A stretch of DNA of 64,000 bases from CALROG01 sp943369755 (GTDB taxonomy: Bacteria; Pseudomonadota; Gammaproteobacteria; Burkholderiales; Burkholderiaceae_C), in the NCBI GenBank assembly GCA_943369755.1, contig CALROG020000006.1, positions 76,354 through 140,353 on the forward strand, written 5' to 3'. Both the position numbers and the translations under genes were made by a program. Under the pieces are notes generated by a model, which was not told where the DNA came from, searched no databases, and was given only the letters and a program-made list of their open reading frames with translations. Of the stretch, positions 1 through 8,228 are shown in pieces; position 1 is the stretch's first letter, and the number at the start of each line of letters is the position of its first letter.

Positions 1-200
1 GGGTGGTGACAGCGTATGTGGAACCGTCACTGGCCAGCGCCAAGCCGGACGAGAAGTTTCAGTTTGAGAGGCATGGGTACTTTGTGGCGGACCTCAAAGA
101 CCATCGGTCTCCTCTGAATGGAGGAGAGGGTAAGCCCGTGTTTAACAGGGTGGCGGGGATGAAGGATAGTTGGGTAACCAATGCAGGAGCGTCCAGATGA
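1..200 (+). CDS. glnS: Glutamine--tRNA ligase, C-terminal end (partial)
   Basis: Only the last 66 or so codons are present; the gene enters from the left edge and its codons are in phase from base 3. The residues EPSLASAKPDEKFQFERHG followed by YFVAD and GKPVFNRVAGMKDSW match the anticodon-binding C-terminal barrel of GlnS, which charges tRNA-Gln with glutamine in the cytosol. Most family members end just after SW(G)K. This one continues VTNAGASR, and its TGA overlaps the ATG of the next gene as ATGA. I infer that foreign DNA joined at this point replaced the last codons. The identification is from remembered family sequence. Confidence 0.85.
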   Translation, partial: VVTAYVEPSLASAKPDEKFQFERHGYFVADLKDHRSPLNGGEGKPVFNRVAGMKDSWVTNAGASR

Positions 201-1330
201 CATTTGAAATTCTTGGCATTTTCAAAGATGCTCGCACGGATACTCCTGTCGTATACGCTCAGATATCGATTGAAAAATATTTTGCACTGATTGGCCCGGA
301 GTTTGATAAGTTTTCGATTCAGCGTCGAAAGGAAAAGCACCACGCCTACGCCAGAATGAAAGCTGACATACGAGACGGGGTTCTCCTGCCAACGATAACG
401 CTGGCACCTCCCTTGGACAAGGCGCCAGCATTGAAAGCTTTGGCTATTCAAGGACAAGAAAGAAAATTCGCCGATGCTCTCGCTGGAGCAGGCAATCTGA
501 ATATCTTGGATGGTTTGCAGAGAACTTATGTTCTTAAAGATTTGGCCGACTCAGGGCACGAATTTCTGCCGGAACAAACGCTACACCTGGAAATTCGAAT
601 CGAACCAGATTTGAAACATCTTATCTACCGCATCATCGTGTTGAACGCTGGACAAAAGCCGATGTCCATGCGCCATCAGATTGAGATTCTCTTTCTCAGC
701 TTTCAATCTACTCTGGAGCACAAGGTTCCTCATCTAGAGTTGTTTACTGAAAGCGAACAATCTCGCCGCGATCGGCCTCGCAAGTTTGCGTTGGACAAGA
801 TCGCAGGCGGGTACCACGCGTTTCTGCTCAAGTCTCCAGAAGTCCAAAAGCAAAACGTGGTCGCCCAGCGCATTACAGAAGAGTCCGTCTTGGAGACAGA
901 TGAAGATGAACTTGGCCAGCAGTTCTCCGACTTCTCAGGTTACCTGGAAGACTTCTGCAGAGTCGATGACGAGGTGTGTCGGGTCTATGACGGGACATTG
1001 ATGGGTGCCCCTACTGGAATATCTTGGTTTGGCGGTGAAAACGTGATCAACGGGTTCTTCGCGGCCGTCTCGGACTTTGGCTCAAACAGCGAGCGAAAAT
1101 TGCGTATTCAGAGCGCTATTAATTCACTTATAAAGCAGCTTACCAACGCCATTGCAGGCGATGATCCGATGGGTCTCCTCAAGTTTCAGGAGATTGTTCA
1201 AGGGTTTCCGACCCGAAAAATCAATGTTGGATTCGCCACGCGAAAGCTCGCATTCGTCTCTTTCAGAGAATTTTTTAGAGACGAAGGCGACACAGCTCTG
1301 GCCGCCATTTGGGAACGTGAGGCGGAATAG
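197..1330 (+). CDS. ParB/DGQHR-like protein, putative defence component
   Basis: A 377-residue protein of unknown function. Around residue 100 it reads NILDGLQRTYVL, which resembles the DGQHR/DGQQR motif of ParB-fold proteins such as DndB and the DUF262 family. Further on, VLNAGQKPMSMRHQIE resembles the lN-x-G-x-x-ls segment that follows this motif in those families. The ATG at 197 is chosen over a TTG at 170 because AGGAG lies 8 bases upstream and the start overlaps the glnS stop as ATGA. No transmembrane segment is evident. The base composition is visibly more AT-rich than in the flanking genes, which suggests transfer. Its partner is the gene directly downstream. The family call is tentative. 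Confidence 0.65.
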   Translation: MTFEILGIFKDARTDTPVVYAQISIEKYFALIGPEFDKFSIQRRKEKHHAYARMKADIRDGVLLPTITLAPPLDKAPALKALAIQGQERKFADALAGAGNLNILDGLQRTYVLKDLADSGHEFLPEQTLHLEIRIEPDLKHLIYRIIVLNAGQKPMSMRHQIEILFLSFQSTLEHKVPHLELFTESEQSRRDRPRKFALDKIAGGYHAFLLKSPEVQKQNVVAQRITEESVLETDEDELGQQFSDFSGYLEDFCRVDDEVCRVYDGTLMGAPTGISWFGGENVINGFFAAVSDFGSNSERKLRIQSAINSLIKQLTNAIAGDDPMGLLKFQEIVQGFPTRKINVGFATRKLAFVSFREFFRDEGDTALAAIWEREAE

Positions 1331-1346
1331 CCTTCCTCACACTGCT

Positions 1347-2423
1347 GTGAACTTCGTTCAATACCAGCAGCTTGTCGCCAGTGGCGCTCCCACGGGTGTC
1401 GATGCGAGCCTAACTGTCGGTGATTTCAACGGCCAATGCTTAGTGAATGGCTTCTTGCCATTGAAGCTGACAGCGGTGTCACCAAAATACGTTCAGGGAA
1501 CTGATATTGAAGTACTTCTTGGGACTGGCAAGGGCACTGTCTTTCTGCTTACTTCAAAAGGATCGACGTACACCTATAACCAAGCATCCCACCTATGGGC
1601 GGCCGCGTATCTGTTGGAGCAAACGCTGGCGGGAGCAACTGCAGACAATGGGAATTTTCGTTTTGACTACTACTATTTGCTGGTGCACAAGGTCGTAGTC
1701 GATAGATATAACTCAATGTACAGAGAGGGTAGCAGCGTTTGGGGCGGCTTTACTCATCCGGAAGAGCAGCCAAACCCAATCATCAATCGAGTCTCACAGG
1801 CTGCCATAGGCGCCAACCCCAAACTCAGCCTGCCAACAAACGAGCATAAAGAGGCTGCATTTAGATCAGTCTCTCAGAGCTCCTCTCTTGACCGTTACCT
1901 AGGGCTCTATCACTTGCTGGAACTGAGCTTTGATTACGACTTAGTCGAAGAGATAAAGAGCCTGAATAGTGACCTTCCGGGGATCGGAAAACTCCTAGCT
2001 TCGCATAGTCAATCCGAGGTTGATCGTCTCAATAGACTCATTTCAAGATACTGCGGCGAAATTACTTTTTTGGCCTCCATACTGACGCCTGTATTTTCGA
2101 ATGCAACTTACAGGACAATTTTGGAAGAGCTTCTCTTTGATTACTCAAAAGATAGCAATCCGTACAAAAAAAGTAGGGCGCAGTTTATGACCGCATCTGC
2201 CGTAGGGTTTGACGAACCCACATTTAAGGCAAATAAGCTTGAATGGAATTTGGAAAAGGCCACGAAATTAGTTACCTATGTCCTATATCGATTCCGTTGC
2301 TCTATCGCTCATGCAAGCATTGGCGAATTCATAATGACGAGCGCCGAAGAGTCCTTCGTCGCTGAGGTCGCCGAGCCTCTTATTGGTCGCGTCTTGGCTC
2401 GTGTGTATTCGAAACAGAATTAA
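1347..2423 (+). CDS. Uncharacterised protein with HEPN-like C-terminus
   Basis: About 358 residues with no confident family. Near the C-terminus the segment YVLYRFRCSIAHASIGEF resembles the R-x4-6-H core of HEPN-type domains found in RNase toxins and defence effectors. It carries Cys where many members have Asn. The middle region is helical and charged. The open frame extends upstream into the preceding gene to an ATG at 1152, but that part is out of frame with a well-conserved-looking neighbour. I therefore prefer a GTG start at 1347, with a GTG at 1317 as the alternative. It follows the DGQHR-like gene by 16 bases, shares its low GC content, and is probably co-transcribed with it. No clear ribosome-binding site is visible, so the start is uncertain. 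Confidence 0.55.
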   Translation: MNFVQYQQLVASGAPTGVDASLTVGDFNGQCLVNGFLPLKLTAVSPKYVQGTDIEVLLGTGKGTVFLLTSKGSTYTYNQASHLWAAAYLLEQTLAGATADNGNFRFDYYYLLVHKVVVDRYNSMYREGSSVWGGFTHPEEQPNPIINRVSQAAIGANPKLSLPTNEHKEAAFRSVSQSSSLDRYLGLYHLLELSFDYDLVEEIKSLNSDLPGIGKLLASHSQSEVDRLNRLISRYCGEITFLASILTPVFSNATYRTILEELLFDYSKDSNPYKKSRAQFMTASAVGFDEPTFKANKLEWNLEKATKLVTYVLYRFRCSIAHASIGEFIMTSAEESFVAEVAEPLIGRVLARVYSKQN

Positions 2424-2575
2424 ACGACTGAATACTGCTGACCAGTTAGCTGGGGTTCCTTGCCGGACTCTCCGCTACATATACCCCCGCGCGATGACCT
2501 TGTAGCTCGCGCATTGAAAATTGTTCTAAAAGCATTGAGATGCGCTCGCATCAAATACTTGCGGGGCATTGTTTG

Positions 2576-3313
2576 TTACGCTGAAGTCATTTTCCGTCGT
2601 ACGTGCATATGTGTTTGGATGGCGTCACCCTCCCCACTCTTCACTTCCTTTACTTCAAGATATGAGGCTTGCTGCCGAACCAGTTCGCCCAGTTTTCCCA
2701 CACCGTAATTTCGCGGATCAAATGACGGATTACTCCTATTGATCTGCCCGCCTAAAGCAGCCAGTGTGGCCCAACCATCTTCGCGCGCAGTGATGTTCAA
2801 TGCATTCAATAGAATGGGTTTGAGCTTGGGTAGCTCCGCCACCGGTTCTTGCCCCGGCTTTGCCTCTTCAGCCTGCGCACGCAGAATTTCTGTGTAGACA
2901 AATTTGTCGCAGGCAGCGACGAAGGGCTCCGGCGTCTTGCGCTCGCCAAATCCATAGACGATCAGTCCTGCCTCCCGCATACGAGTCGCCAGCCGCGTGA
3001 AGTCGCTGTCTGAAGACACCAAGCAAAACCCATCCACACGCTCGGCATGCAGTATGTCCATGGCATCGATGATCAGCGAAGAGTCCGTCGAATTTTTTCC
3101 GCTGGTGTAGCTGAACTGCTGGATGGGCTGGATCGCCAACTTGTGCAGTACTTCCTTCCACCCTTTGAGGTTGGTCGTCGTCCAGTCGCCATAGGCGCGC
3201 TTGATGGTGGCGGTGCCGTAGCGGGATACTTCCGCCAGCAACTCCTGGATCACAGTCGCCTGGGCATTGTCAGCGTCGATCAGAACGGCCAGCTTCGCGT
3301 TGTCTTTTGACAT
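2576..3313 (-). CDS. NYN domain RNase-like protein with OST-HTH domain
   Basis: A 245-residue protein of the LabA/NYN (PIN-like) family. LAVLIDADNAQ near the start supplies the first acidic residues. TDSSLIIDAMDILH and FCLVSSDSDFTRLATRMRE carry the remaining aspartates of the predicted metal site. The C-terminal 80 residues (KLKPILLNALNITAREDGWATL to the end) fit an OST-HTH/LOTUS RNA-binding domain. The family is associated with single-strand RNA cleavage or RNA binding; the substrate here is unknown. The gene lies convergent to the DGQHR/HEPN pair and 13 bases upstream of the Mrr-like zinc-finger relic's stop, so it may belong to the same small island. Confidence 0.85.
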   Translation of the reverse strand: MSKDNAKLAVLIDADNAQATVIQELLAEVSRYGTATIKRAYGDWTTTNLKGWKEVLHKLAIQPIQQFSYTSGKNSTDSSLIIDAMDILHAERVDGFCLVSSDSDFTRLATRMREAGLIVYGFGERKTPEPFVAACDKFVYTEILRAQAEEAKPGQEPVAELPKLKPILLNALNITAREDGWATLAALGGQINRSNPSFDPRNYGVGKLGELVRQQASYLEVKEVKSGEGDAIQTHMHVRRKMTSA

Positions 3314-3325
3314 TTTGGTAAATCC

Positions 3326-3454
3326 TCAATCAGCAGGCCGAGTGCCATTGCACCTTGGATAAGTAGAACAACCCCAGAACGTTTTTCCCGCATTCGCGCT
3401 TTTCTGTGCCGTCCGCAGAACCATTGTGGACTGGCATTTTGGGCAGGCTGGCTT
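3326..3454 (-). pseudogene. Zinc-ribbon tail of Mrr-like nuclease, severed by amber stop
   Basis: Directly after the TAG of the Mrr-like gene the same frame stays open for 42 codons to a TGA. It encodes KPACPKCQSTMVLRT, then FWGCSTYPRCNGTRPAD, a textbook topoisomerase-type C4 zinc ribbon (CxxC and CxYPxC pairs). In related restriction endonuclease-like proteins this ribbon is part of the same chain. The whole domain is intact apart from the in-frame stop, so the mutation looks recent or the stop is read through. It is not expected to be translated alone, as it has no start codon or ribosome-binding site. Confidence 0.75.
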
Positions 3455-4156
3455 CTATTCAGTTGGTGCTCCTGATACTTCTGGCGTTGATTTCGTGTTC
3501 TGGATCATCCTTTGTAGCCGGTTTCCGTCAATTAGCTCAATGTTGCGGCCGCCACCGAACGCCACCGCCTCCTGCGTGAACCGCCCTGACGTCACCACAA
3601 ACCCACCCGCCGCGCCCTGCGCGGCCATCACCCCATAGAGTTCGCGCACGGTCGTCACGCCCACTTTCAGCGCCCGCCACTGCTTGCACTGCACCAGAAA
3701 GCGCTCGCTCCCCTTGCGCAGCACCAGGTCCACACCACCGTCTGGGCCGGCTGCGCCGGTCTCCTCCACCGTGTAGCCCTGCTGGCGGAATGCCTGGCCC
3801 ACCAACATCTCAAACTCGCGCCAGGTCATGCCCTGCACTGCTGCGGCACCGTTTGGCGCCTGGGCTTCGGCCAGCAGGGCTTTCCGCTTGCGGTTGCCGA
3901 TGAAGGAAACCAGTGCCCCCATGAGAAACAGGAAGCAAAGAAGGTACTTGATGAACGGTGCCGCTCTCGCCATCAAGGTGTTGACGGCATGTGTGGCCAT
4001 CTGCGCGGGCTTGACGTCGGCGGCTGACGGTACGGTGGGCGTGAACAGTGTGAACAGCACCCACACCAGGGCCGCCAGCAACACGCCCGCCCACCAGGGC
4101 AACTTGGAGATGACAAACACAATGTCGTCAGCCGCAGTGTTTTTGCGTCGCCCCAT
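3455..4156 (-). CDS. Mrr-like restriction endonuclease, membrane-anchored, truncated
   Basis: A 233-residue product starting MGRRKNTAADD; an upstream in-frame ATG at 4243 adds a less family-like leader. Two hydrophobic segments (WWAGVLLAALVWVLFTLF and FIKYLLCFLFLMGALVSFI) anchor it in the membrane. A PD-(D/E)xK nuclease domain follows: MTWREFEMLVGQAFRQQGY, GPDGGVDLVL (catalytic Asp) and FLVQCKQW (the QxK pair). Such proteins are type IV-like restriction enzymes or DNA-processing nucleases. The reading frame ends at an amber codon, and the zinc ribbon continues in frame beyond it, so the protein is probably cut short. A few residues after the nuclease fold, GRNIELIDGNRL is the usual end of the domain. 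Confidence 0.8.
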   Translation of the reverse strand: MGRRKNTAADDIVFVISKLPWWAGVLLAALVWVLFTLFTPTVPSAADVKPAQMATHAVNTLMARAAPFIKYLLCFLFLMGALVSFIGNRKRKALLAEAQAPNGAAAVQGMTWREFEMLVGQAFRQQGYTVEETGAAGPDGGVDLVLRKGSERFLVQCKQWRALKVGVTTVRELYGVMAAQGAAGGFVVTSGRFTQEAVAFGGGRNIELIDGNRLQRMIQNTKSTPEVSGAPTE

Positions 4157-4314
4157 TTGCACGTACTCCGTTTCCTGAGAACCGCCGAGACTACCGCCAA
4201 ACGCCGCGCAGGAAAACCCACAAACTGAGGACGTCTTGCGCATATCCAGATATACGCGCTGGTGATTGAACGTATCCTTGGCGCCTTCACTTGACTGCCA
4301 GAGCCCTCACCACC

Positions 4315-4626
4315 ATGGTCCTCCTCGAATTCGCCATGAACCCGCCCGACCGCGGCGACGGCGTCAGCACCTATGTGGCGCGCATCCTGGATGTGATTGA
4401 CCGCAGCGGCGTGGCCTACCAGCTCACGCCCATGGGCACGATTCTGGAGGGCAACTTTGACGAGGTGATGGCGGTCGTGGCCGCCTGCTTCCGCGCGCTG
4501 GAGCCCGATTGCCCGCGCATTGGTATGAACCTCAAGATGGACTACAAGCCCGGTGCCGAGTCGCGGCTTAAGGCCAAGGTAGATGCGGTCGAGCGCAAGG
4601 TGGGGCGCAAACTCCACACTGGCTGA
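4315..4626 (+). CDS. MTH1187-family thiamine-binding protein
   Basis: A 103-residue cytosolic protein starting MVLLEFAMNP. It fits the MTH1187/YkoF-like family (formerly DUF77): VSTYVARILDVIDRSGVAYQLTPMGTILEG is the diagnostic N-terminal half, and a ferredoxin-like fold with KVDAVERKVGRKL at the end completes it. Members bind thiamine or pyrimidine moieties and form tetramers; a transport role has been suggested. An upstream TTG at 4291 would add eight residues that are not family-like. It is transcribed away from the Mrr-like gene and stands alone before the hydrolase gene. Confidence 0.85.
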   Translation: MVLLEFAMNPPDRGDGVSTYVARILDVIDRSGVAYQLTPMGTILEGNFDEVMAVVAACFRALEPDCPRIGMNLKMDYKPGAESRLKAKVDAVERKVGRKLHTG

Positions 4627-4766
4627 GCGGGCGCGCCCCGTTCACCCGCCCAAACCCGCATCTCGCGCCACTGCGCCGCCGTTCCGTCGCAACGCACCCC
4701 TTCGGTGCCCTGCCCGCTCCTACCATCGCCTCCGTTGCAACCCAGTCAACGCCAACGGAGCCCACC

Positions 4767-5789
4767 ATGCACCCCTCACATCGCAAACTCAACCTCACTT
4801 TCACCCTCACTCTTTGCGGCCTGCTGCTCACGGCAGCCCAGGCCATGGCCTCGCAGGCCGGCATGCGCCAGGTCACCATTGCGGGCACCGCGGCCGACGC
4901 CGCGCCCATCACGGCCGTTTTGTACTACCCCACGCAGGCGGCCGCGCGCACCATTCCCATGGGCCCGTTCAGCGTGAACGTGGCCATGCAGGCGGTGCCA
5001 GAGGCCAAGGTCAAGGGCCTGATTCTTTTGAGCCACGGCACCCGCGGCACCGAGCTGGGGCACACCAGCCTGGCCGAGGCGCTGGCGCAAAGCGGCTACC
5101 TGGTGGCGGCCTTGCGCCACCCCGGCGACAACTGGCAAGACGGCTCGCTACGCCAGACCAACCTGGCGCGCTACGCCACCGCGCGGCCGCAACAGGCCTC
5201 GCGCGTGATCGACGCCTTGCTCAAAGACCCTGAGTGGAAAGACCGCATCGCCAGCGACGCCAAGGGGCCGCGCGTGGGCGCGCTGGGGCATTCAGCCGGT
5301 GGCTACACCGTGCTGGCGCTGGCAGGTGCCCGGCCCGACCCGGCGCGCTTTGACGCGCATTGCAAGGCCGACAGGGCCAGCGACCCGATCTTTTGCAGCA
5401 CCGGCGACGGGTCGGCACCGGCCACGGCGGCTATACCGGCATTGGCCGATGCGCGCGTGCGGGCCGTGGTGGCGCTGGCACCCATGGGGGCTGTGCTCAC
5501 TGCGGCATCGCTGGCGCAAATTCGCATTCCGGTGTTGGTTTACGTCCCGCAGCTAGACCGCTTTCTGGTGCCGCGCTTTCATGGCGAATGGGTGGCGGCC
5601 AATATTCCTGGCGTTGAACTGCGCCGGGTGCCCAACGCCTGGCACTTCGCCTTTATGGACGCAGCCAGCATGCCCATTGCGTCGGAAGACGGCGACATCA
5701 GTGCCAACCCACCGGGCTTTGACCGCAAGGCACTGCTGGGCCAGTTGCAGCGCGAGCTGCCCGCGTTTTTCGACAAGGCATTGAACTGA
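4767..5789 (+). CDS. Secreted alpha/beta hydrolase, dienelactone-hydrolase-like
   Basis: A 340-residue protein with a signal peptide ending near AQAMASQA, so it is probably periplasmic. KGLILLSHGTRGTELGH carries the oxyanion strand. VGALGHSAGGYTVLAL contains the nucleophile serine (G-H-S-A-G). Asp and His of the triad are likely in VYVPQLDRFL and NAWHFAFMD. It resembles the predicted dienelactone hydrolases of COG4188, whose substrates are mostly unknown esters or lactones. It is a single gene with an ATG following ACGGAG-CC. Confidence 0.85.
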   Translation: MHPSHRKLNLTFTLTLCGLLLTAAQAMASQAGMRQVTIAGTAADAAPITAVLYYPTQAAARTIPMGPFSVNVAMQAVPEAKVKGLILLSHGTRGTELGHTSLAEALAQSGYLVAALRHPGDNWQDGSLRQTNLARYATARPQQASRVIDALLKDPEWKDRIASDAKGPRVGALGHSAGGYTVLALAGARPDPARFDAHCKADRASDPIFCSTGDGSAPATAAIPALADARVRAVVALAPMGAVLTAASLAQIRIPVLVYVPQLDRFLVPRFHGEWVAANIPGVELRRVPNAWHFAFMDAASMPIASEDGDISANPPGFDRKALLGQLQRELPAFFDKALN

Positions 5790-5825
5790 GAGTCAACAGA
5801 ACAACGGCGCGGCCTGTGGGCTTTT

Positions 5826-6494
5826 TCACGACGGTTTGCGTGGCGGCAGCAGGCGGGGGCCGCCCTCCAGCGGCCCGGGCCAGGGCTTGAAAAAGTTGGC
5901 CGCCTCTGCCACCGGGCAGGCCAGCCAGGCGTCGTAATCGGCCGGGCTCAAAATCACAACCATGCGCTTTTCTTCACCGGGCTTGTGGAACTGGTTGTAA
6001 AACGGGTGGGCGTCGGCATTGACGGTGAGCATGGCAAACGTCAGCCGCTCATTGCCCAGCGGGTCGCGCCAGCGCGTCCAGATGCCCGCAATGCCAAACG
6101 GCGTGCCGTCTGGCTGGTGAATAAACCAGCGCTCGGCCTTGCCCAGGGCGTTGTAGCGTGGCTCGTAAACCCCTTCCACCGGCACGATGCAGCGCTGCCC
6201 CCGCCGCCAGGCGTCGCGAAAGCTCGGCTTCACCGCCACGGTTTCGCTGCGGGCGTTGTAGGTGCGCCGCCCGGCCGCCAGCTCGGTGGCAAAGAAGGGC
6301 AGCAGGCCAAAATGCCCGTCGTCCACCACGCGCTCAATCGGCTGGCCGCCCGGGCCAGCCGGGCGCAACCGGATGAATGGCGCCAGGCCGGTAGGCCACA
6401 CATCCACCGGCGGCTCGGTGCGCGGGTCGCGGTGCACGCCAAAATGGCTCAACAGCCAGTCAGACCGGGTGACGGGGACGTAGTTGGAACACAT
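5826..6494 (-). CDS. yedK: SRAP domain protein (HMCES/YedK family)
   Basis: A 222-residue protein starting MCSNYV, where Cys2 becomes the N-terminal catalytic residue. NARSET, VPVEGVYEP (catalytic Glu) and FHKPGEEKRM (active-site His) follow in family order. SRAP proteins form a covalent thiazolidine link to abasic sites in single-stranded DNA and protect them during replication. The usual GFYEW is GVYEP here, a modest divergence. It is a single gene, convergent with the hydrolase upstream. Confidence 0.9.
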   Translation of the reverse strand: MCSNYVPVTRSDWLLSHFGVHRDPRTEPPVDVWPTGLAPFIRLRPAGPGGQPIERVVDDGHFGLLPFFATELAAGRRTYNARSETVAVKPSFRDAWRRGQRCIVPVEGVYEPRYNALGKAERWFIHQPDGTPFGIAGIWTRWRDPLGNERLTFAMLTVNADAHPFYNQFHKPGEEKRMVVILSPADYDAWLACPVAEAANFFKPWPGPLEGGPRLLPPRKPS

Positions 6495-6647
6495 GGGGCC
6501 AGTTTTATTTCACGTATTGGCAAAGTATGTCCCGATTCGGCGGGTGGGGCTGAAAACCGGCGATGGCCTCAGCGCCTGTGTCGCGCGCAAGGCGGGCCGC
6601 AGACTGCGCAACGCATGAACAGGCACGGCGCAGCTAAACTCCGGTCC

Positions 6648-6956
6648 ATGCATCCCGCCATTGCCCAACACCGCGCCGGCATTTCCGCCATATGCCAGCG
6701 CTACCGCATCCACCGCCTGGAGGTGTTTGGCTCGGCCGCGCGTGCTGATGACTTTGACCCCGAGCGCAGCGACGCTGACTTTTTGGTGGAGTTTGCGCCA
6801 GACGTTCAGCCGGGGCTGGCCACGTTCTTTGGCGCCAAGTCTGCGTTGGAGGCACTCTTGGGGCGCGATGTGGACCTGGTGGAAGCAGGCTCGGTGCGCA
6901 ACCCCTACGTGCTGGCCAGCATCAACCACAGCCGTGAAGCCATCTATGCAGCGTGA
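6648..6956 (+). CDS. MNT-type nucleotidyltransferase (MntA-like antitoxin)
   Basis: A 102-residue minimal nucleotidyltransferase. LEVFGSAARADDFDPERSDADFLVEF has the GS-x(10)-D-x-D signature with both metal-binding aspartates, and VDLVEAGSVRNPYV closes the domain. Such proteins AMPylate and neutralise HEPN (HepT) toxins in MntA/HepT pairs. The start at 6648 is preferred; an ATG at 6615 is possible. The next gene starts within its last codons and is the truncated partner toxin, so this antitoxin appears to be an orphan. Confidence 0.85.
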   Translation: MHPAIAQHRAGISAICQRYRIHRLEVFGSAARADDFDPERSDADFLVEFAPDVQPGLATFFGAKSALEALLGRDVDLVEAGSVRNPYVLASINHSREAIYAA

Positions 6957-7038
6957 CCCGCGCGCATTCTTGTGGGATGTGCGTGAATCCGCGCTGGGCG
7001 CGATTCAGGTGGGCGATGGGGTGCGGGTGGTGGTCTGA
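6946..7038 (+). pseudogene. HEPN (HepT/DUF86) toxin remnant
   Basis: Starts ATG overlapping the end of the MNT gene by 11 bases, the arrangement typical of MntA/HepT operons. The first residues MQRDPRAFLWDVRESALGAI match the DUF86 N-terminus. After about 20 codons the similarity ends and the frame closes after 30 codons (GVRVVV then TGA). The RNase core with the R-x4-6-H motif is absent. It is a deletion relic of the toxin. Confidence 0.75.
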
Positions 7039-7083
7039 ATCACACAGCGGGAACCTTGCCCCCGCCGCGCCGCTCCATAGCCC

Positions 7084-7545
7084 ATGCTCAACACCCTTTC
7101 AGAACTTTTCAGCCGGCTCACGGCTCCGCCCGGCGCAGAGTCTGCCGCTGACCACGCCCACACGCTGCAACTGGCCGCTGCGGTGCTGATTGCAGAGGTG
7201 ATGCGGGCGCAGTCTGGCGTGAGCCCGGCCGAGCGCGATGCGGCGCTGGCAGCACTGCAGCGCCGGTTTGCGCTGGACGCCAACGAACTGGCTCGCCTGC
7301 TGGCCCAGGCCGAAGCGCAGGCCGCGCAGGCGAATGACTTTTACCGCTTCACCAGCCAGCTCAACGACCGTTGCAGCCAGCCCGACAAGGTCGCGCTGAT
7401 TGAAGCCATGTGGCAGGTGGCCTATGCCGACGGCCATCTGGATGCGCATGAGAACCACGTCATCAGCAAGGTGGCGGGCCTGCTGCATGTGACGCATGGC
7501 GAATACATCGCCGCCAAGCTGCACGCCCGGGAACAGGCGGGCTGA
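7084..7545 (+). CDS. TerB-family protein
   Basis: A 153-residue helical protein. AAAVLIAEVMRAQSGVSPAERDAAL and LIEAMWQVAYADGHLDAHENHVI are the two acidic helix-pair repeats of the TerB/TerB-like domain, where conserved Asp and Glu residues can bind metal. In Burkholderiales such stand-alone proteins are annotated as tellurite resistance TerB family, though a resistance role is not shown for them. No ter genes lie nearby. An ATG start follows a modest leader after the HEPN relic. Confidence 0.85.
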   Translation: MLNTLSELFSRLTAPPGAESAADHAHTLQLAAAVLIAEVMRAQSGVSPAERDAALAALQRRFALDANELARLLAQAEAQAAQANDFYRFTSQLNDRCSQPDKVALIEAMWQVAYADGHLDAHENHVISKVAGLLHVTHGEYIAAKLHAREQAG

Positions 7546-7575
7546 GCCGCGCAGGCGGCGCTCGCCCCCGGCCTT

Positions 7576-8172
7576 TCAGCCCTGCGCGTGCTTGCCCGCG
7601 CTCCAGCCGCGCTCACCCGCCGCGTCCACCGCCACCTGCTGGGGAACGGCTTCCAGCGGGGTGGCCATGGTGTCGTTCCAGCGGTTCAAAAAGCCGAACA
7701 TCGCCACCACGCCCAACAGTTCCACCACCTCGCCCTCGCTCCAGTGCTCGCGCAGGCGGGCAAACAGTGCGTCGGTCACCTCATTGGGTTGGGCGGCGGC
7801 GGCCAGCGCAAAGTCCAGCGCCACGCGCTCACGCGGGGTGTAGTGCGGGCTGGTGGCATAAACCCACACGTCTGCCAGCTTGGCCTCGGTCACGCCAAAG
7901 TTTTTGGCACCCAGCAGGGTGTGGGCCTGGCAGTACAGGCAGCCAGCGGCCTTGCTGGCCACATGGCCCACCAGCCGGCGAAAGCCCAGGTCCACCTCGC
8001 CGGCAGGGTCCATCACCGCGCCATTGAGCTGGGCAAACGCCTGCACCAGGCGGGGTTTGCGCTGCATCGTCAGCACACTGTTGGGGGTGAAGCCCAGCGT
8101 GGAGAGAAAGAAGTCAAAGTGCGGCTTGAGCTCGGGCGTGGTCTCGGGCGGCAGCGGTTGGAGTCGGGGCAT
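7576..8172 (-). CDS. Carboxymuconolactone decarboxylase / AhpD-like protein
   Basis: A 198-residue protein starting MPRLQPLPPETTPEL; the frame opens seven codons earlier. SKAAGCLYCQAHTLLG contains the CxxC-x2-H motif of the AhpD-like peroxidase-related proteins. VVELLGVVAMFGFLNRWNDTMATPLE matches the C-terminal helix with the conserved NRWND. Such enzymes are thought to act as thiol-dependent peroxidases or alkylhydroperoxidase partners. The gene is divergent from the PPOX-family flavoprotein gene across a 56-base promoter interval. Confidence 0.85.
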   Translation of the reverse strand: MPRLQPLPPETTPELKPHFDFFLSTLGFTPNSVLTMQRKPRLVQAFAQLNGAVMDPAGEVDLGFRRLVGHVASKAAGCLYCQAHTLLGAKNFGVTEAKLADVWVYATSPHYTPRERVALDFALAAAAQPNEVTDALFARLREHWSEGEVVELLGVVAMFGFLNRWNDTMATPLEAVPQQVAVDAAGERGWSAGKHAQG

Positions 8173-8228
8173 GGCGCAGGGACTTTCTGGCAAAAAAGCA
8201 AAGTATGTCTTGCTTCGATAATCCGGTC

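Noticed and set aside
5985..6956. A 323-codon open frame that runs antisense through the SRAP gene into the MNT gene
   Set aside because: Only its last 102 codons are real; the upstream part has no family features and is opposite a recognised gene. High GC content keeps such frames open.
6525..8210. Shared GCAAAGTATGTC at about 6520 and 8200 as a regulatory repeat
   Set aside because: Twelve bases in two intergenic spots without dyad symmetry; too little to claim.
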